Made by a program: the position numbers and the translations under genes. A model generated the notes under the pieces. The model did not search any database, was not told where the DNA came from, and saw only the letters and a program-made list of their open reading frames with translations. DNA of 64,000 bases, from contig NZ_CP124576.1 of the NCBI RefSeq assembly GCF_000281715.2, positions 1,185,501 through 1,249,500 of the forward strand, read 5' to 3'. Source of the DNA: Sphingobium sp. AP49. Lineage in GTDB: Bacteria > Pseudomonadota > Alphaproteobacteria > Sphingomonadales > Sphingomonadaceae. Positions 1 to 8,251 of the stretch are shown here, piece after piece (position 1 is the stretch's first letter; every line of letters begins with the position of its first letter).

Positions 1-207
1 GAAGGGGGCATCGCGCATCGCGACTTCCGGGACGAAGGCGTCTTCTGCGAAGGCCGATTCCACGGTGACATGGTCGGCTTTCCCCGCGTCGAACAAGGTG
101 GGCAGCACATAAGGCATATGCGCCTGCGCGGCGGTGGTGCCAGCGAGCAGGAGCATAGGCGTGATGGCGGCGAACAGGGCGTTCGCCGGGCGACGATATC
201 TGGACAA
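1..207 (-). CDS. DUF4198-type exported protein, N-terminal part (partial)
   Basis: The N-terminal 69 codons of a gene that runs off the left edge of the window. A TTG at 207 is preceded by AAGGGGAA at good spacing, and no better start is visible. The product begins with a basic region, a hydrophobic stretch and an AQA-H cleavage-like site near residue 29, so it is probably exported. The following segment (HMPYVLPTLFD, then DHVTVESAFAEDAF) resembles the start of DUF4198 proteins, a family often found beside TonB-dependent receptors and linked by annotation to metal handling. It is divergent from the TonB receptor at 341 and shares its control region. Family call is from recall of the motif, not a search. 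Confidence 0.6.
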   Translation of the reverse strand, partial: MSRYRRPANALFAAITPMLLLAGTTAAQAHMPYVLPTLFDAGKADHVTVESAFAEDAFVPEVAMRDAPF

Positions 208-250
208 TGGGGTTCCCCTTGGTTTCGTTACGCCTCTCTATAATATATAC

Positions 251-265
251 TGAGAATCACTTGCA
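251..265 (+). promoter_or_regulatory. Fur-like box in divergent control region
   Basis: The 15 bases TGAGAATCACTTGCA fit the 7-1-7 Fur pattern (TGATAAT-N-ATTATCA) with 6 of 7 matches in the left half and 4 of 7 in the right half. It sits in a short AT-rich stretch (238-276) within an otherwise GC-rich sequence, between the divergent DUF4198 gene and the TonB-dependent receptor. Iron repression of the locus is an inference. Confidence 0.45.
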
Positions 266-340
266 ATAGCAATTTAACCGAGTAGAGAGCGGCCAACCCG
301 GCGCCTGACGCGCCGCAACAACGACACGGGGGCAATTTTC

Positions 341-2425
341 ATGACCAAGTCCAAGACTCTGCTTCTCCTTGGCACCGCGATGCTGGTGCTGCCGTTGCCG
401 GCGATCGCGCAAGCGCAGGAAGAAGCGGCGTCGGCCAATTCGCAGTTCGCGCTCGACCGCCTCATCATCTCCGCCGGCGTGGAGAAGGTCGCGCTCGACA
501 CGCCGCAGGCGGTCACCGCGATGGACCAGGAGGATATCGACCAGGTCCAGGCGACGACGATCGGCGACCTGCTGGAAGGGATGCCGGGCGTCAACGTCCA
601 GGGCGGCGTCAGCCAGCTGGGGCAGGGCTTCAACATTCGCGGCATGGGCACGGCGATCGGTGACAGCGACAATCGCATCCTGATGACGGTCGATGGCGTC
701 ACCAAATTCTACGAACAATATCGCATGGGCGCCTTCTTCAGCGAACCCGAACTCTACAAGCGTGTCGAGGTGCTGCGCGGCCCGGCATCCTCCACCCTCT
801 ATGGCGCCGGCGCGCTGGCGGGCGTGATCAATTTCACCACCAAGGATGCGTCCGACTTCCTGAGCGATGGCGACCGGCTGGCGGTGCGGCTGAAGGGGGC
901 GACCGAGACCAATGCGTCGGGCCATACGCTGTCGGGGATCGTCGCGACCGAGCCGGTCGACGGCGTCGAGTTGCTGGGCAGTTATAATTACCGCCGCACC
1001 GACAATTATCGCAATGGTGACGGCGATGTGGTGCCGGCGTCGGCAACCGAATCCGACAGCTGGCTGGTCAAGGGCCGGGTTGCGATCGGCGGCAACAAGA
1101 ACCACGCGATCTGGGCGTCCTACCAGGACTGGATCAGCGACGCGCCGCAGGTCTATGACCAGATTTCGGCTGCCACCGGCAATTCGCTGATGCGCAGGCG
1201 GGTTCACGACAAGACCGGCGTCGTCGGCTATGTCAACGATTTCAACGGCAGCAAATTCTTCAATGTCGAGGCGCAGGTCGCCTATTCGCTGTCCAAGGTC
1301 CACCAGACCGAGACGACCTTCCTTGGCCCGCTCGCCTATTCCGACTTTTCCTATGAGAGCTGGCAGGCAAAGGTCCAGAATACCAGCGAGTTCGCCATGG
1401 GCGGCGACTGGACGACCTTCCTGATCCTGGGTGGCCAGTGGAGCACGCAGGAGCGCCGCAATCCGCGCGTCGCGACCAACGGCACGGTGACGCCCGGCGC
1501 GGGCACCCATCCCGAAGGCGACATGGACCGCTATGGCCTGTTCGGCCAGCTCGAGATCGTCTGGTCCGACAAGCTGACCATCATGCCGGGCGTGCGCGTC
1601 GACTGGACTGACCTCAAGCCCGGTGACACGGTGGTCGGCGGCACCACCCTGACCGATCATGTGAAGGACAGCGGCGTGTCGCCCAAGCTGGCGGCGCTCT
1701 ATAATGTCACGCCCTGGTTCGGCCTGTTCGGATCGATCGCCCACACCGTGCGCATGCCCAATATCGACGAGGTCTTCACCCGCAGCGCGACCCGGCCGAA
1801 CAATCCCGATCTGAAGCCCGAGGAATCCGACAATTATGAAGTCGGCTTCACTTTGTCGTTCGACGATGCGCTGGGCAAGGGCGACCGCTTCCGTGCCAAG
1901 ACGACCTTGTTCCAGAATGATGTGAAGGACCTGATCGTCAACGTCGCGGCGGCGGCGGGCACGCCCTATTTCCAGAATATCAACAAGTCACGCTTCAAGG
2001 GGATCGAGCTGGAGGCCGAATATGGCCTGGGCGGCTTCTATGCGCGCGGCAATGCCTCCTTCATCGATGGCAAGAACCGGCTGACCGGCGAATATCTCAA
2101 CACCATTCCGGCGAACGACTATCGGCTGACGCTGGGCTATAATGGCGTGAACAGCGGCATTTCGGGCGGCTGGACCGGCGAATTTGCCGAGAAGCAGGAC
2201 AAAGTGACGCCGGGCGCCTTTGCCTCGGCCGGATCGGGTCTGGCGACGCCGGGCTATACCGTCCACAATCTGTTCTTCGCCTTCAAGCCGCAGAGCGGCG
2301 CAGCCAAGGGCTTCGAGTTCCGCATCGCGCTCGATAATATCTTCGACAAGCAATATCGCCGTCACCTCTCGGCGCTGGACGCGGAGGGGCAGAATTTCCG
2401 CTTCACCGTGGCCAGCACCTTCTGA
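341..2425 (+). CDS. TonB-dependent outer membrane receptor
   Basis: 694 residues. A signal peptide ends near residue 25 (AIAQAQ). The plug domain follows (about 50-165: DTPQAVTAMDQEDI, GVNVQGGVSQLGQGFNIRGMG, VEVLRGPASSTLYGAGALAGVINF), then a beta-barrel ending in an aromatic C-terminus (FRFTVASTF). The barrel holds an RMPNIDEVF...NPDLKPEESDNYEVG segment, comparable to the FRAP/NPNL region of heme and hemoglobin receptors, so heme or a metal chelate is a possible substrate; substrate is not proven. Start is the ATG after ACGGGGGCAA. It is followed at once by a TonB-like gene (2430) and preceded by a Fur-like box, which suggests a self-contained, iron-responsive uptake unit. Confidence 0.9.
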   Translation: MTKSKTLLLLGTAMLVLPLPAIAQAQEEAASANSQFALDRLIISAGVEKVALDTPQAVTAMDQEDIDQVQATTIGDLLEGMPGVNVQGGVSQLGQGFNIRGMGTAIGDSDNRILMTVDGVTKFYEQYRMGAFFSEPELYKRVEVLRGPASSTLYGAGALAGVINFTTKDASDFLSDGDRLAVRLKGATETNASGHTLSGIVATEPVDGVELLGSYNYRRTDNYRNGDGDVVPASATESDSWLVKGRVAIGGNKNHAIWASYQDWISDAPQVYDQISAATGNSLMRRRVHDKTGVVGYVNDFNGSKFFNVEAQVAYSLSKVHQTETTFLGPLAYSDFSYESWQAKVQNTSEFAMGGDWTTFLILGGQWSTQERRNPRVATNGTVTPGAGTHPEGDMDRYGLFGQLEIVWSDKLTIMPGVRVDWTDLKPGDTVVGGTTLTDHVKDSGVSPKLAALYNVTPWFGLFGSIAHTVRMPNIDEVFTRSATRPNNPDLKPEESDNYEVGFTLSFDDALGKGDRFRAKTTLFQNDVKDLIVNVAAAAGTPYFQNINKSRFKGIELEAEYGLGGFYARGNASFIDGKNRLTGEYLNTIPANDYRLTLGYNGVNSGISGGWTGEFAEKQDKVTPGAFASAGSGLATPGYTVHNLFFAFKPQSGAAKGFEFRIALDNIFDKQYRRHLSALDAEGQNFRFTVASTF

Positions 2426-2429
2426 CGCC

Positions 2430-3194
2430 ATGGGCGGCGCGCGCTCACCGCTTCGCAACGGCGGGCCGGCAGCAGCCTCGCTGGCGATCAACGCCCTGTT
2501 GATCGCCGCGCTGCTGGGGCTGGGCATGAACCGCGCGCCGCGCCAAGACGACGGGCCATCGCTGACGGTGATGTCACTGGCGGCGCTCAAGGGCGTGGAA
2601 CAGGGAGCAGAGCAGTCGGAGGCGGCGGAAGCGACGCCGCAGCCCGAGGCTCCGGTGCCGACTGAGGCACTGCCGCCCACGCCCGTCAGTCCGCCGCAAC
2701 CGGTGCCGCCGCCGATGGTGGCGATCCCCTCCGCATTGTCGCAGCCGGTCTCGGCGGCACCGGTTGCTCCTTCCGTCCAGGCCGCGCCCGCTGCGCCGCC
2801 TTCCCAGGCCCCGGCCAGGGCGGCGACGATGGCCGCGAATGCTGGCGCGCCGCCTGCCCGGCGCGGTGTCGCCGACGGGCTGGACGCCAACGCCCCGGCC
2901 GGCAACAGCCGGGCCTATGCCGCGCGGGTCCGCTCCTGGCTCTATGCCCATAAAATCTATCCGCGCCGCGCCAAGATGCGGCATGAGGAAGGGGTGGTGA
3001 AGGTCCGCTTCGTGATCGATCGGGCCGGCGTGCTGATCGAGGGGCGGGTGATCGGCAGTTCGGGCTGCGCCGCGCTCGACGAGGAAGCCGCCGCCATGCT
3101 GCAGCGCGCCTCACCCTTTCCCAAGGCCCCGGCTGATGTGTCGGGCGAGCGCATCGAATTCACCGCGCCGGTGGAGTTCGTGCTGCCGGTGTGA
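2430..3194 (+). CDS. TonB-family energy transducer
   Basis: 254 residues, starting 4 bases after the receptor stop, so probably co-transcribed and translationally coupled. A short cytoplasmic N-terminus and one membrane segment (about 15-30, LAINALLIAALLGLGM) are followed by a long Pro/Ala/Val-rich periplasmic spacer (about 60-145) and a C-terminal TonB domain (about 160-254). In the last, RVRSWLYAHKIYPRRAK, GVVKVRFVIDRAGV and ALDEEAAAMLQRASPFPKAP match the TonB C-terminal fold. Its role is to couple the inner-membrane proton motive force (through ExbB/ExbD, not in this window) to a receptor, here most likely the adjacent one. Confidence 0.88.
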   Translation: MGGARSPLRNGGPAAASLAINALLIAALLGLGMNRAPRQDDGPSLTVMSLAALKGVEQGAEQSEAAEATPQPEAPVPTEALPPTPVSPPQPVPPPMVAIPSALSQPVSAAPVAPSVQAAPAAPPSQAPARAATMAANAGAPPARRGVADGLDANAPAGNSRAYAARVRSWLYAHKIYPRRAKMRHEEGVVKVRFVIDRAGVLIEGRVIGSSGCAALDEEAAAMLQRASPFPKAPADVSGERIEFTAPVEFVLPV

Positions 3195-3225
3195 AAAAAG
3201 CGCTGGACAAGAATAGGAGATCCCG

Positions 3226-3690
3226 ATGTTGTCCATTGTCCTGGCCCTAGCGGCTGCCGATCAGGGATTGCCGTATAGCTGGGCCGAGTTCGGCCGCGCC
3301 GGGGCGCTGAGTCATGTCGAGGAGAAGGTGGAGATTGCCACCGATCCGGATCGGCGCAGCAGCGAATTTCCCTATCGATTGCGCTTCAGCCGGACCGATG
3401 GCGAGGGGCAGGTGGTGGTGCGCTGGGCCGACAGCCGAGATTGCCCGGTGGTGACGGCGGTGATCCATGGCATGCGTGACCTGACGCCGCCGGCGATCCA
3501 GCCCTATGGCATTCCCGGCGAGTCCCTCTCGATCGTAATGGATGGGACTGGCTATTTCCTGTCCGCGCCGACGGCCGATGCGATGGGGCGGATCAGGATC
3601 AGTTCCAACGTCCATACGCCGCTGGCGCGCTGGGTCGATGATGCCTTCACCCGGCTTGCCCCCTGCTGGCGGGACAAGCCGGGTGGGTAG
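3226..3690 (+). CDS. Small exported protein of unknown function
   Basis: 154 residues with a strong ribosome binding site (AGGAGA, 6 bases upstream of ATG). A short hydrophobic N-terminus (LSIVLALAAADQG) could be a signal sequence. Two cysteines (in RDCPVV and LAPCWRD) could form a disulfide in the periplasm. No family recognised. It follows the TonB-like gene by 31 bases and may be the last gene of that unit. Confidence 0.65.
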   Translation: MLSIVLALAAADQGLPYSWAEFGRAGALSHVEEKVEIATDPDRRSSEFPYRLRFSRTDGEGQVVVRWADSRDCPVVTAVIHGMRDLTPPAIQPYGIPGESLSIVMDGTGYFLSAPTADAMGRIRISSNVHTPLARWVDDAFTRLAPCWRDKPGG

Positions 3691-3696
3691 GGCGGT

Positions 3697-5523
3697 TCAG
3701 CCCTTGGCCTTGGTGGCCGCGATATAGGCCTGGACCTGTTCGCCCAGCACGTCGAGCGGCAGGGCGCCATTGGCCAGCACCACTTCGTGGAAGTCGCGAA
3801 TGTCGAACTTGGGGCCGAGCGCCTGTTCGGCGTCCTTGCGCAGCTGGGCGATGCGGATCTGGCCGATCATGTAGCTGGTCGCCTGGCCCGGATTGTTGAT
3901 GTAGCGATCGACTTCCTTGACGATGTCGCGTTCCGACAGGGGCGCATTGTCGCGGAAATACTGGATCGCCTGTTCGCGCGTCCAGCGCTTGGCATGCAGG
4001 CCGGTGTCGGTGACCAGGCGGATCGCGCGCCACATCTGCAGCGAGAGCATGCCGAATTCCGAATAGGGATCCTGATAGGCGCCCATTTCCTTGGCCAGGC
4101 GCTCGCTATAGAGGCCCCAGCCCTCGGTATAGGCGCCATAATAGCCGAAGCGGCGGAATTTGGGCAGGTCGGGCAGTTCCTGCGCGCGGGCGATCTGGAA
4201 ATGATGGCCCGGCGCGCCTTCATGATGGGCGATCGCCGCGACCTGGGGCTTCTGCACCTGATTCATGTCGGCGAGATTGACGTAGAAGATGCCGGGGCGC
4301 GATCCGTCGGGCGCGGGCTGGTTGTAGAAGGCGACGGAGGCGGTTTCCTGGCGCCAGGCCTCGACCGCGCGGACCTCGAGCTTCGCCTTGGGCAGGGCGC
4401 GGAAGAAGCGCGGGGCGGCGTCCATGGTCTGGGCGATCGCGGCGCGGGCTTCCGCCAGATAGGCTTCGCGGCCGGCGGCATCATTGGGATATTTGAACTT
4501 GGGATCGGTGCGCAGCGCCTGGAAGAAATCGGTCAGCGGTCCGGCAAAGCCGATCCGCGCCTTCACCGCCTCCATCTCCGCCCGGATCGCCTTGACCTGA
4601 TCCAGGCCGATCTGGTGGATCTGGTCGGCGTTGAGGCTGGTGGTGGTGTAGAAGGCGAGGCGGGCGTTATAATAGGCCTCGCCGCCCGGCAGGCTCCAGG
4701 CGCCGTCATTGCCCTTGGCCTTTGGCTCGATCGCATCGAGCGTAGCGAACAGGGTCTGGAAGCCCTTGGCGAAGGGGCCGGTCAGCGCCGCCTGTGCGTC
4801 CGCGATCAGCTTGGCCTTTTCCGCATCCGACGCCTTGAGCGCGCCGACCTTCTTCTTGAAGTCGGCGAACAGGGTGGAGTCCGGCCCCTGATCGAAGGGG
4901 GCGCCGCTGATCACTTTCTTGGCGTCGGCACGCGCGGGGGCGAACACCATCCTGGGCGGGACGATGCCCTGCGCCGCCTGGTCGCGCATCTTGGTCGCGA
5001 CCTCGTTCATCACCCGCTCGCTGTCGCGCAGACGGGCGATATAGGCCTGGGCATCCGCGACGCTGTCGACGCGATGCTCGTTGATCAGGAAGACCGGGAT
5101 ATTGCCGGCCGGGCTGCCATTGGTGGACACGGGGAAGGCATATTTGGCGAAGGGCGCCTGCTGCTTCGACGTCGCCACCTGCGCCTCGAACAGGCGATAG
5201 CTGAGGCGCGCCGAGGGGCCGAGCCGTTCGGGCGAGAAGCGGCGATGCAGTTCGGCCAGCTGCTGTTCCTGTAGCGCCAGGCTGCGGGCGTCGGCCCGTT
5301 CGCTATAATCGTCCAGCTTGCCATAGTCGGTCTTGAGGCCAAGGCTGGTCATCGATTCCGGGCTGAGCGCGAGCTGCTGGTCGAACGCCTGATCAAGGAA
5401 GGTGAGCAGCGCCTTATCTTCCTGTGCGGTTGCCGAGGCGGGCGCAGCGGTAGGCGCCTGGGCCAGGATCGGGGCCGAAGCGCCAAGGGCAAGCAGGAGC
5501 GCGAGCGAGATACGGACGGTCAT
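3697..5523 (-). CDS. DUF885 family metallopeptidase-like protein, exported
   Basis: 608 residues starting at MTVRISLALLLALGASAPILAQ, a clear signal peptide; frame upstream of this ATG is open but lacks a signal-like N-terminus, so the internal start is preferred. The motif AHHEGAPGHHFQ (HE...GHH...Q) is the DUF885 zinc-peptidase-like signature, and the length of about 600 residues is usual for the family. Nearby EGWGLYSERL, also typical, supplies a candidate third metal ligand. Expected to be a periplasmic or surface peptidase; its substrate cannot be read from the sequence. The gene converges on the small exported protein, with 6 bases between the stops. Confidence 0.85.
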   Translation of the reverse strand: MTVRISLALLLALGASAPILAQAPTAAPASATAQEDKALLTFLDQAFDQQLALSPESMTSLGLKTDYGKLDDYSERADARSLALQEQQLAELHRRFSPERLGPSARLSYRLFEAQVATSKQQAPFAKYAFPVSTNGSPAGNIPVFLINEHRVDSVADAQAYIARLRDSERVMNEVATKMRDQAAQGIVPPRMVFAPARADAKKVISGAPFDQGPDSTLFADFKKKVGALKASDAEKAKLIADAQAALTGPFAKGFQTLFATLDAIEPKAKGNDGAWSLPGGEAYYNARLAFYTTTSLNADQIHQIGLDQVKAIRAEMEAVKARIGFAGPLTDFFQALRTDPKFKYPNDAAGREAYLAEARAAIAQTMDAAPRFFRALPKAKLEVRAVEAWRQETASVAFYNQPAPDGSRPGIFYVNLADMNQVQKPQVAAIAHHEGAPGHHFQIARAQELPDLPKFRRFGYYGAYTEGWGLYSERLAKEMGAYQDPYSEFGMLSLQMWRAIRLVTDTGLHAKRWTREQAIQYFRDNAPLSERDIVKEVDRYINNPGQATSYMIGQIRIAQLRKDAEQALGPKFDIRDFHEVVLANGALPLDVLGEQVQAYIAATKAKG

Positions 5524-5581
5524 GGCAATTCCTGTCGCGGGAGAAGATGGGGAAGGGAGAGACCCGCCCTCGTCGCGCAAG

Positions 5582-6334
5582 TCAAGCGCCCGGTTCGGCG
5601 AGCGCGATATCCATGTCGGCAAGGGCGAGGCGCAGCAGTTCGGCCATGGCGTTGCGCGCGGCCGCCGTATCGCGGGCGGCGATCGCGCGATGCACCGCCT
5701 GATGATCGGGCAGGGGATCGCGCGGCAACAGCTTCTTGCGATGCTTGAAGGTGGTGGTCCAGCTCACCGCCGCGCCGACCGAACTGGCCAGCGCCTCCAG
5801 CGCGTCATTATGGGTCGCGGCCAGGATCGCGTTGTGGAAACGCTGGTCGGCGGCGCGCCCTTCGGGCGTGGACAGGCCATAGCGTTCCATCTCCGCGAGC
5901 GCCGCGTCCATCGTCGCCAGCTGTTCGTCGGTGCGACGGCGCGCGGCAAATTCGGCGGCGGCCGGCTCGATCACGCCGCGCAGCTCGAACAGGTCGCGGA
6001 TGAAATGGGCGTCAGGCTCGCCAGCGAACATCCAGGCGAGCATTTCGGGGTCGAGCACGTTCCAGCGCGCGCGCGGCAGGACGCGAGTACCGGCCTTGGG
6101 GCGGCTTTCCAGCATGCCCTTGGCGATCAGGATGCGGATCGCCTCGCGATAGGCGGTGCGCGATACGCCAAGGCGTTCCGACGCCTCGATCTCGCCCTCG
6201 AACAGGTCGCCGGGCTTGTGCTTGCCGGTCAGGATGGCGGTGCCCATGTCGCGGGCGATCGCCTGGTGAATGCGGAGCGAGCCTTCGTCCGTCGTGAACT
6301 TGCGTTCCGGTCCGTCCTTGCGCTCGCTCCCCAT
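5582..6334 (-). CDS. GntR/FadR-type regulator of the sugar cluster
   Basis: 250 residues. The start ATG at 6334 has GGAGGT 4 bases upstream; the frame continues upstream into the preceding gene, but that start is less likely. N-terminal winged helix-turn-helix (about 20-85: GDLFEGEIEASERLGVSRTAYREAIRILIAKGMLESRPKAGTRV) is followed by an all-helical FCD ligand-binding domain (about 100-240) with FELRGVIEPAAAEFAARR and AVHRAI-type metal/ligand residues. It is the last gene of a tight four-gene unit running leftwards from 9825, so it very likely responds to a sugar acid intermediate and controls this cluster. Its best candidate operator in the window is the inverted repeat at 11830-11854. Confidence 0.88.
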   Translation of the reverse strand: MGSERKDGPERKFTTDEGSLRIHQAIARDMGTAILTGKHKPGDLFEGEIEASERLGVSRTAYREAIRILIAKGMLESRPKAGTRVLPRARWNVLDPEMLAWMFAGEPDAHFIRDLFELRGVIEPAAAEFAARRRTDEQLATMDAALAEMERYGLSTPEGRAADQRFHNAILAATHNDALEALASSVGAAVSWTTTFKHRKKLLPRDPLPDHQAVHRAIAARDTAAARNAMAELLRLALADMDIALAEPGA

Positions 6335-6350
6335 TCTACCTCCGTTGAAT

Positions 6351-7274
6351 TTAGTCCTCAAAGGCTGCCGTAGGGCAATGCCGCCCGCAAAGGAAGGCAT
6401 CGGCCACCAGGCGCAGCGGCGCGGTGTCGGCGTCGATCGCCTTGTCCGCCACCAGCCCGACGAAGCGCCGATACATGGTCGGATATTCCTCGTCCGGCGC
6501 CTTCAACTGGACTTCGCCGTCCAGGGTCAGCGTGTTGCCGCCTTCGGACAGCAGCAGCTTGCCATTGCTGGTTTCGACCGCGATGTCCCAGGTCTGGGGG
6601 CCGGTCTGGCGCCAGTCGAACACGGTGTCGATCGGCGCGCCCGAAGCGGTCGCCATCGCCAGCGTCGCACCGATCGGTGCCTGCTTGTTGGTCGGCACTT
6701 CCAGTTCGGCCGACAGCAGGGTGATCGGCTCGGCGACGATTTCGGTCAGGATCGACAGGGCGTTGATGCCCGGATCGAACACGCCAAAGCCGCCCGCTTC
6801 CCAGATCCAGGGCTGGCCCGGATGCCAGTGGCGGACATCCTCGCGCCACTGGATCGAGATGCGCTCGACCGTGCGCGACGCCATCCACTCCTTGGCCTGG
6901 GCCACGGCGGCGGCATAGCGGCTGTGCCAGCTGGCATAGAGGGTGACGCCCTTGGCCCTGGCTAGCGCGATCAGCGCATCCACTTCCGACACGGTCGCGC
7001 CCGGCGGCTTTTCCAGGAAGACATGCTTGCCGGCCAGGATCGCCTGACGGGCCGCCTGATAGCGGACCTGCGGCGGCTGGCACAGGATGACGGCGTCCAT
7101 GTCGGGCTCGCCCGCCAGCATCGCGCCGAGATCGGGATAATTGTTCACCCCTTCGCCCTGCGCGTTGCGGCTGGCGACGGCGACCAGATCGATGCCGTCG
7201 ATCTTGGCGATCGCGGGCAGATGCTGGTCGCGGGCAATCTTGCCCAGGCCTACGAGGCCGGCCTTGATGCTCAT
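6351..7274 (-). CDS. Gfo/Idh/MocA oxidoreductase, probable L-arabinose/D-galactose 1-dehydrogenase
   Basis: 307 residues. N-terminal Rossmann fold with GLVGLGKIARDQHLPAI, AVASRN and the EKPPGA motif that carries the family's catalytic lysine, then the C-terminal alpha/beta domain. Size and motifs fit the bacterial NAD(P)-dependent L-arabinose/D-galactose 1-dehydrogenase subgroup, which oxidises the C1 hydroxyl of the pyranose to a lactone. The ATG overlaps the stop of the upstream gene by 4 bases (ATGA), so the two are translationally coupled. Context (dehydratase, AraD1 protein, semialdehyde dehydrogenase, KDGal kinase and aldolase) supports a first-step role. L-arabinose and D-galactose share configuration at C2-C4, and known enzymes of this type accept both. 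A lactonase is not present in the window. Confidence 0.8.
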   Translation of the reverse strand: MSIKAGLVGLGKIARDQHLPAIAKIDGIDLVAVASRNAQGEGVNNYPDLGAMLAGEPDMDAVILCQPPQVRYQAARQAILAGKHVFLEKPPGATVSEVDALIALARAKGVTLYASWHSRYAAAVAQAKEWMASRTVERISIQWREDVRHWHPGQPWIWEAGGFGVFDPGINALSILTEIVAEPITLLSAELEVPTNKQAPIGATLAMATASGAPIDTVFDWRQTGPQTWDIAVETSNGKLLLSEGGNTLTLDGEVQLKAPDEEYPTMYRRFVGLVADKAIDADTAPLRLVADAFLCGRHCPTAAFED

Positions 7275-8251
7275 AGCGCCTTTACCTTGGTCTTGCCCTC
7301 GTCCGCTGCGCGCGTGAGGCCATTGCGGACCGGCAGGGTGAAGGGCTTGGCCTCGACCTCGAACACATCGCCTTCCTGCGTGGCGAAACCATCGGAGAAG
7401 GAGAGGGTGGCGGTGCCGAAGAAATGGACATGAATGTCGCCGGGGCGGCGGAACAGACCATATTTGAAATGATGATGTTCCAGGTTCGCGATCGTGTGCG
7501 ACATGTTGGTCTCACCCGACAGGAACGGCTTTTCCCAGACGGTCGCGCCATTGCGGACGATGCGGCTGGTGCCGCGCAGATCCTGCGGCAGGTCGCCCAA
7601 CAGCAGTTCCGGGCCGAGCGAGGCCTGGCGCAGCTTGGAGTGGGCGAGCCACAGATAATTGCCGCGTTCGGTGATGTGATCGGAAAATTCATTGCCGATC
7701 GCAAAGCCCAGACGCACCGGCGTGCCGTCGGCGTCGATCAGATAGATGCCGGCGACTTCGGGTTCCTCGCCACCATCCTCGGCAAAGGCCGGCATGGTGA
7801 AGTCCTGGCCCGGATCGACCAGGATCTGGCCGTCGCCCTTGTAGAACCATTCGGGCTGCGCACCGATGCCATCATCGGCGGGCTTGCCGCCCTCGACGCC
7901 CATCAGGAACATGCGCATGGAGTCGGTGAGGTCGCCCGAGGTGGCGGCCTTGTGCATCTTGTCGCGGCCTTCGGCCGAGCCGAGATGGGTCAGCCCGGTG
8001 CCGGCGACCAGCAGATGCGCCGCATCCTCATGGTCGATCGGCGAGAGCAGGGTGACGGCGGACAGGTCCACGACGTCGCCCAGCTTGCCTTCCGCAAAGG
8101 CGGCCAGGCCCTGGCCCGCCGCGATCGCGTCCAGCGCCAGCTGGCGGGTGGAGCTTGCGCCCGTCACCCGCTTCGCCGCGCCGGTCTGGTCGAGGGCGGC
8201 GACGCCGCGCGCGCCACCCTCGTTGAACTGAACCAGCGAAATCACGGTCAC
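7271..8251 (-). CDS. AraD1/GguC-family FAH-fold protein, probable 2-keto-3-deoxy-L-arabinonate dehydratase
   Basis: 326 residues with a GTG start at 8251 overlapping the previous stop (GTGA). The second half has the fumarylacetoacetate-hydrolase fold pattern: GGEEPEVAGIYLID supplies acidic metal ligands, followed by GFAIGNEFSDH and LGPELLLGDLP. The early segment LLVAGTGLTHLGSAEGRDKMH is characteristic of AraD1/GguC proteins. By position between a sugar dehydrogenase and a 2-oxoglutarate semialdehyde dehydrogenase, it should remove water from 2-keto-3-deoxypentonate to give 2-oxoglutarate semialdehyde. FAH-fold proteins in other pentose pathways instead hydrolyse diketo acids, so a hydrolase role remains possible. 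Confidence 0.75.
   Translation of the reverse strand: MTVISLVQFNEGGARGVAALDQTGAAKRVTGASSTRQLALDAIAAGQGLAAFAEGKLGDVVDLSAVTLLSPIDHEDAAHLLVAGTGLTHLGSAEGRDKMHKAATSGDLTDSMRMFLMGVEGGKPADDGIGAQPEWFYKGDGQILVDPGQDFTMPAFAEDGGEEPEVAGIYLIDADGTPVRLGFAIGNEFSDHITERGNYLWLAHSKLRQASLGPELLLGDLPQDLRGTSRIVRNGATVWEKPFLSGETNMSHTIANLEHHHFKYGLFRRPGDIHVHFFGTATLSFSDGFATQEGDVFEVEAKPFTLPVRNGLTRAADEGKTKVKAL

Noticed and set aside
3787..5274. 495-codon plus-strand frame opposite the DUF885 gene
   Set aside because: Gly/Arg/Asp-rich antisense frame; the HEGAPGHH motif is on the other strand.
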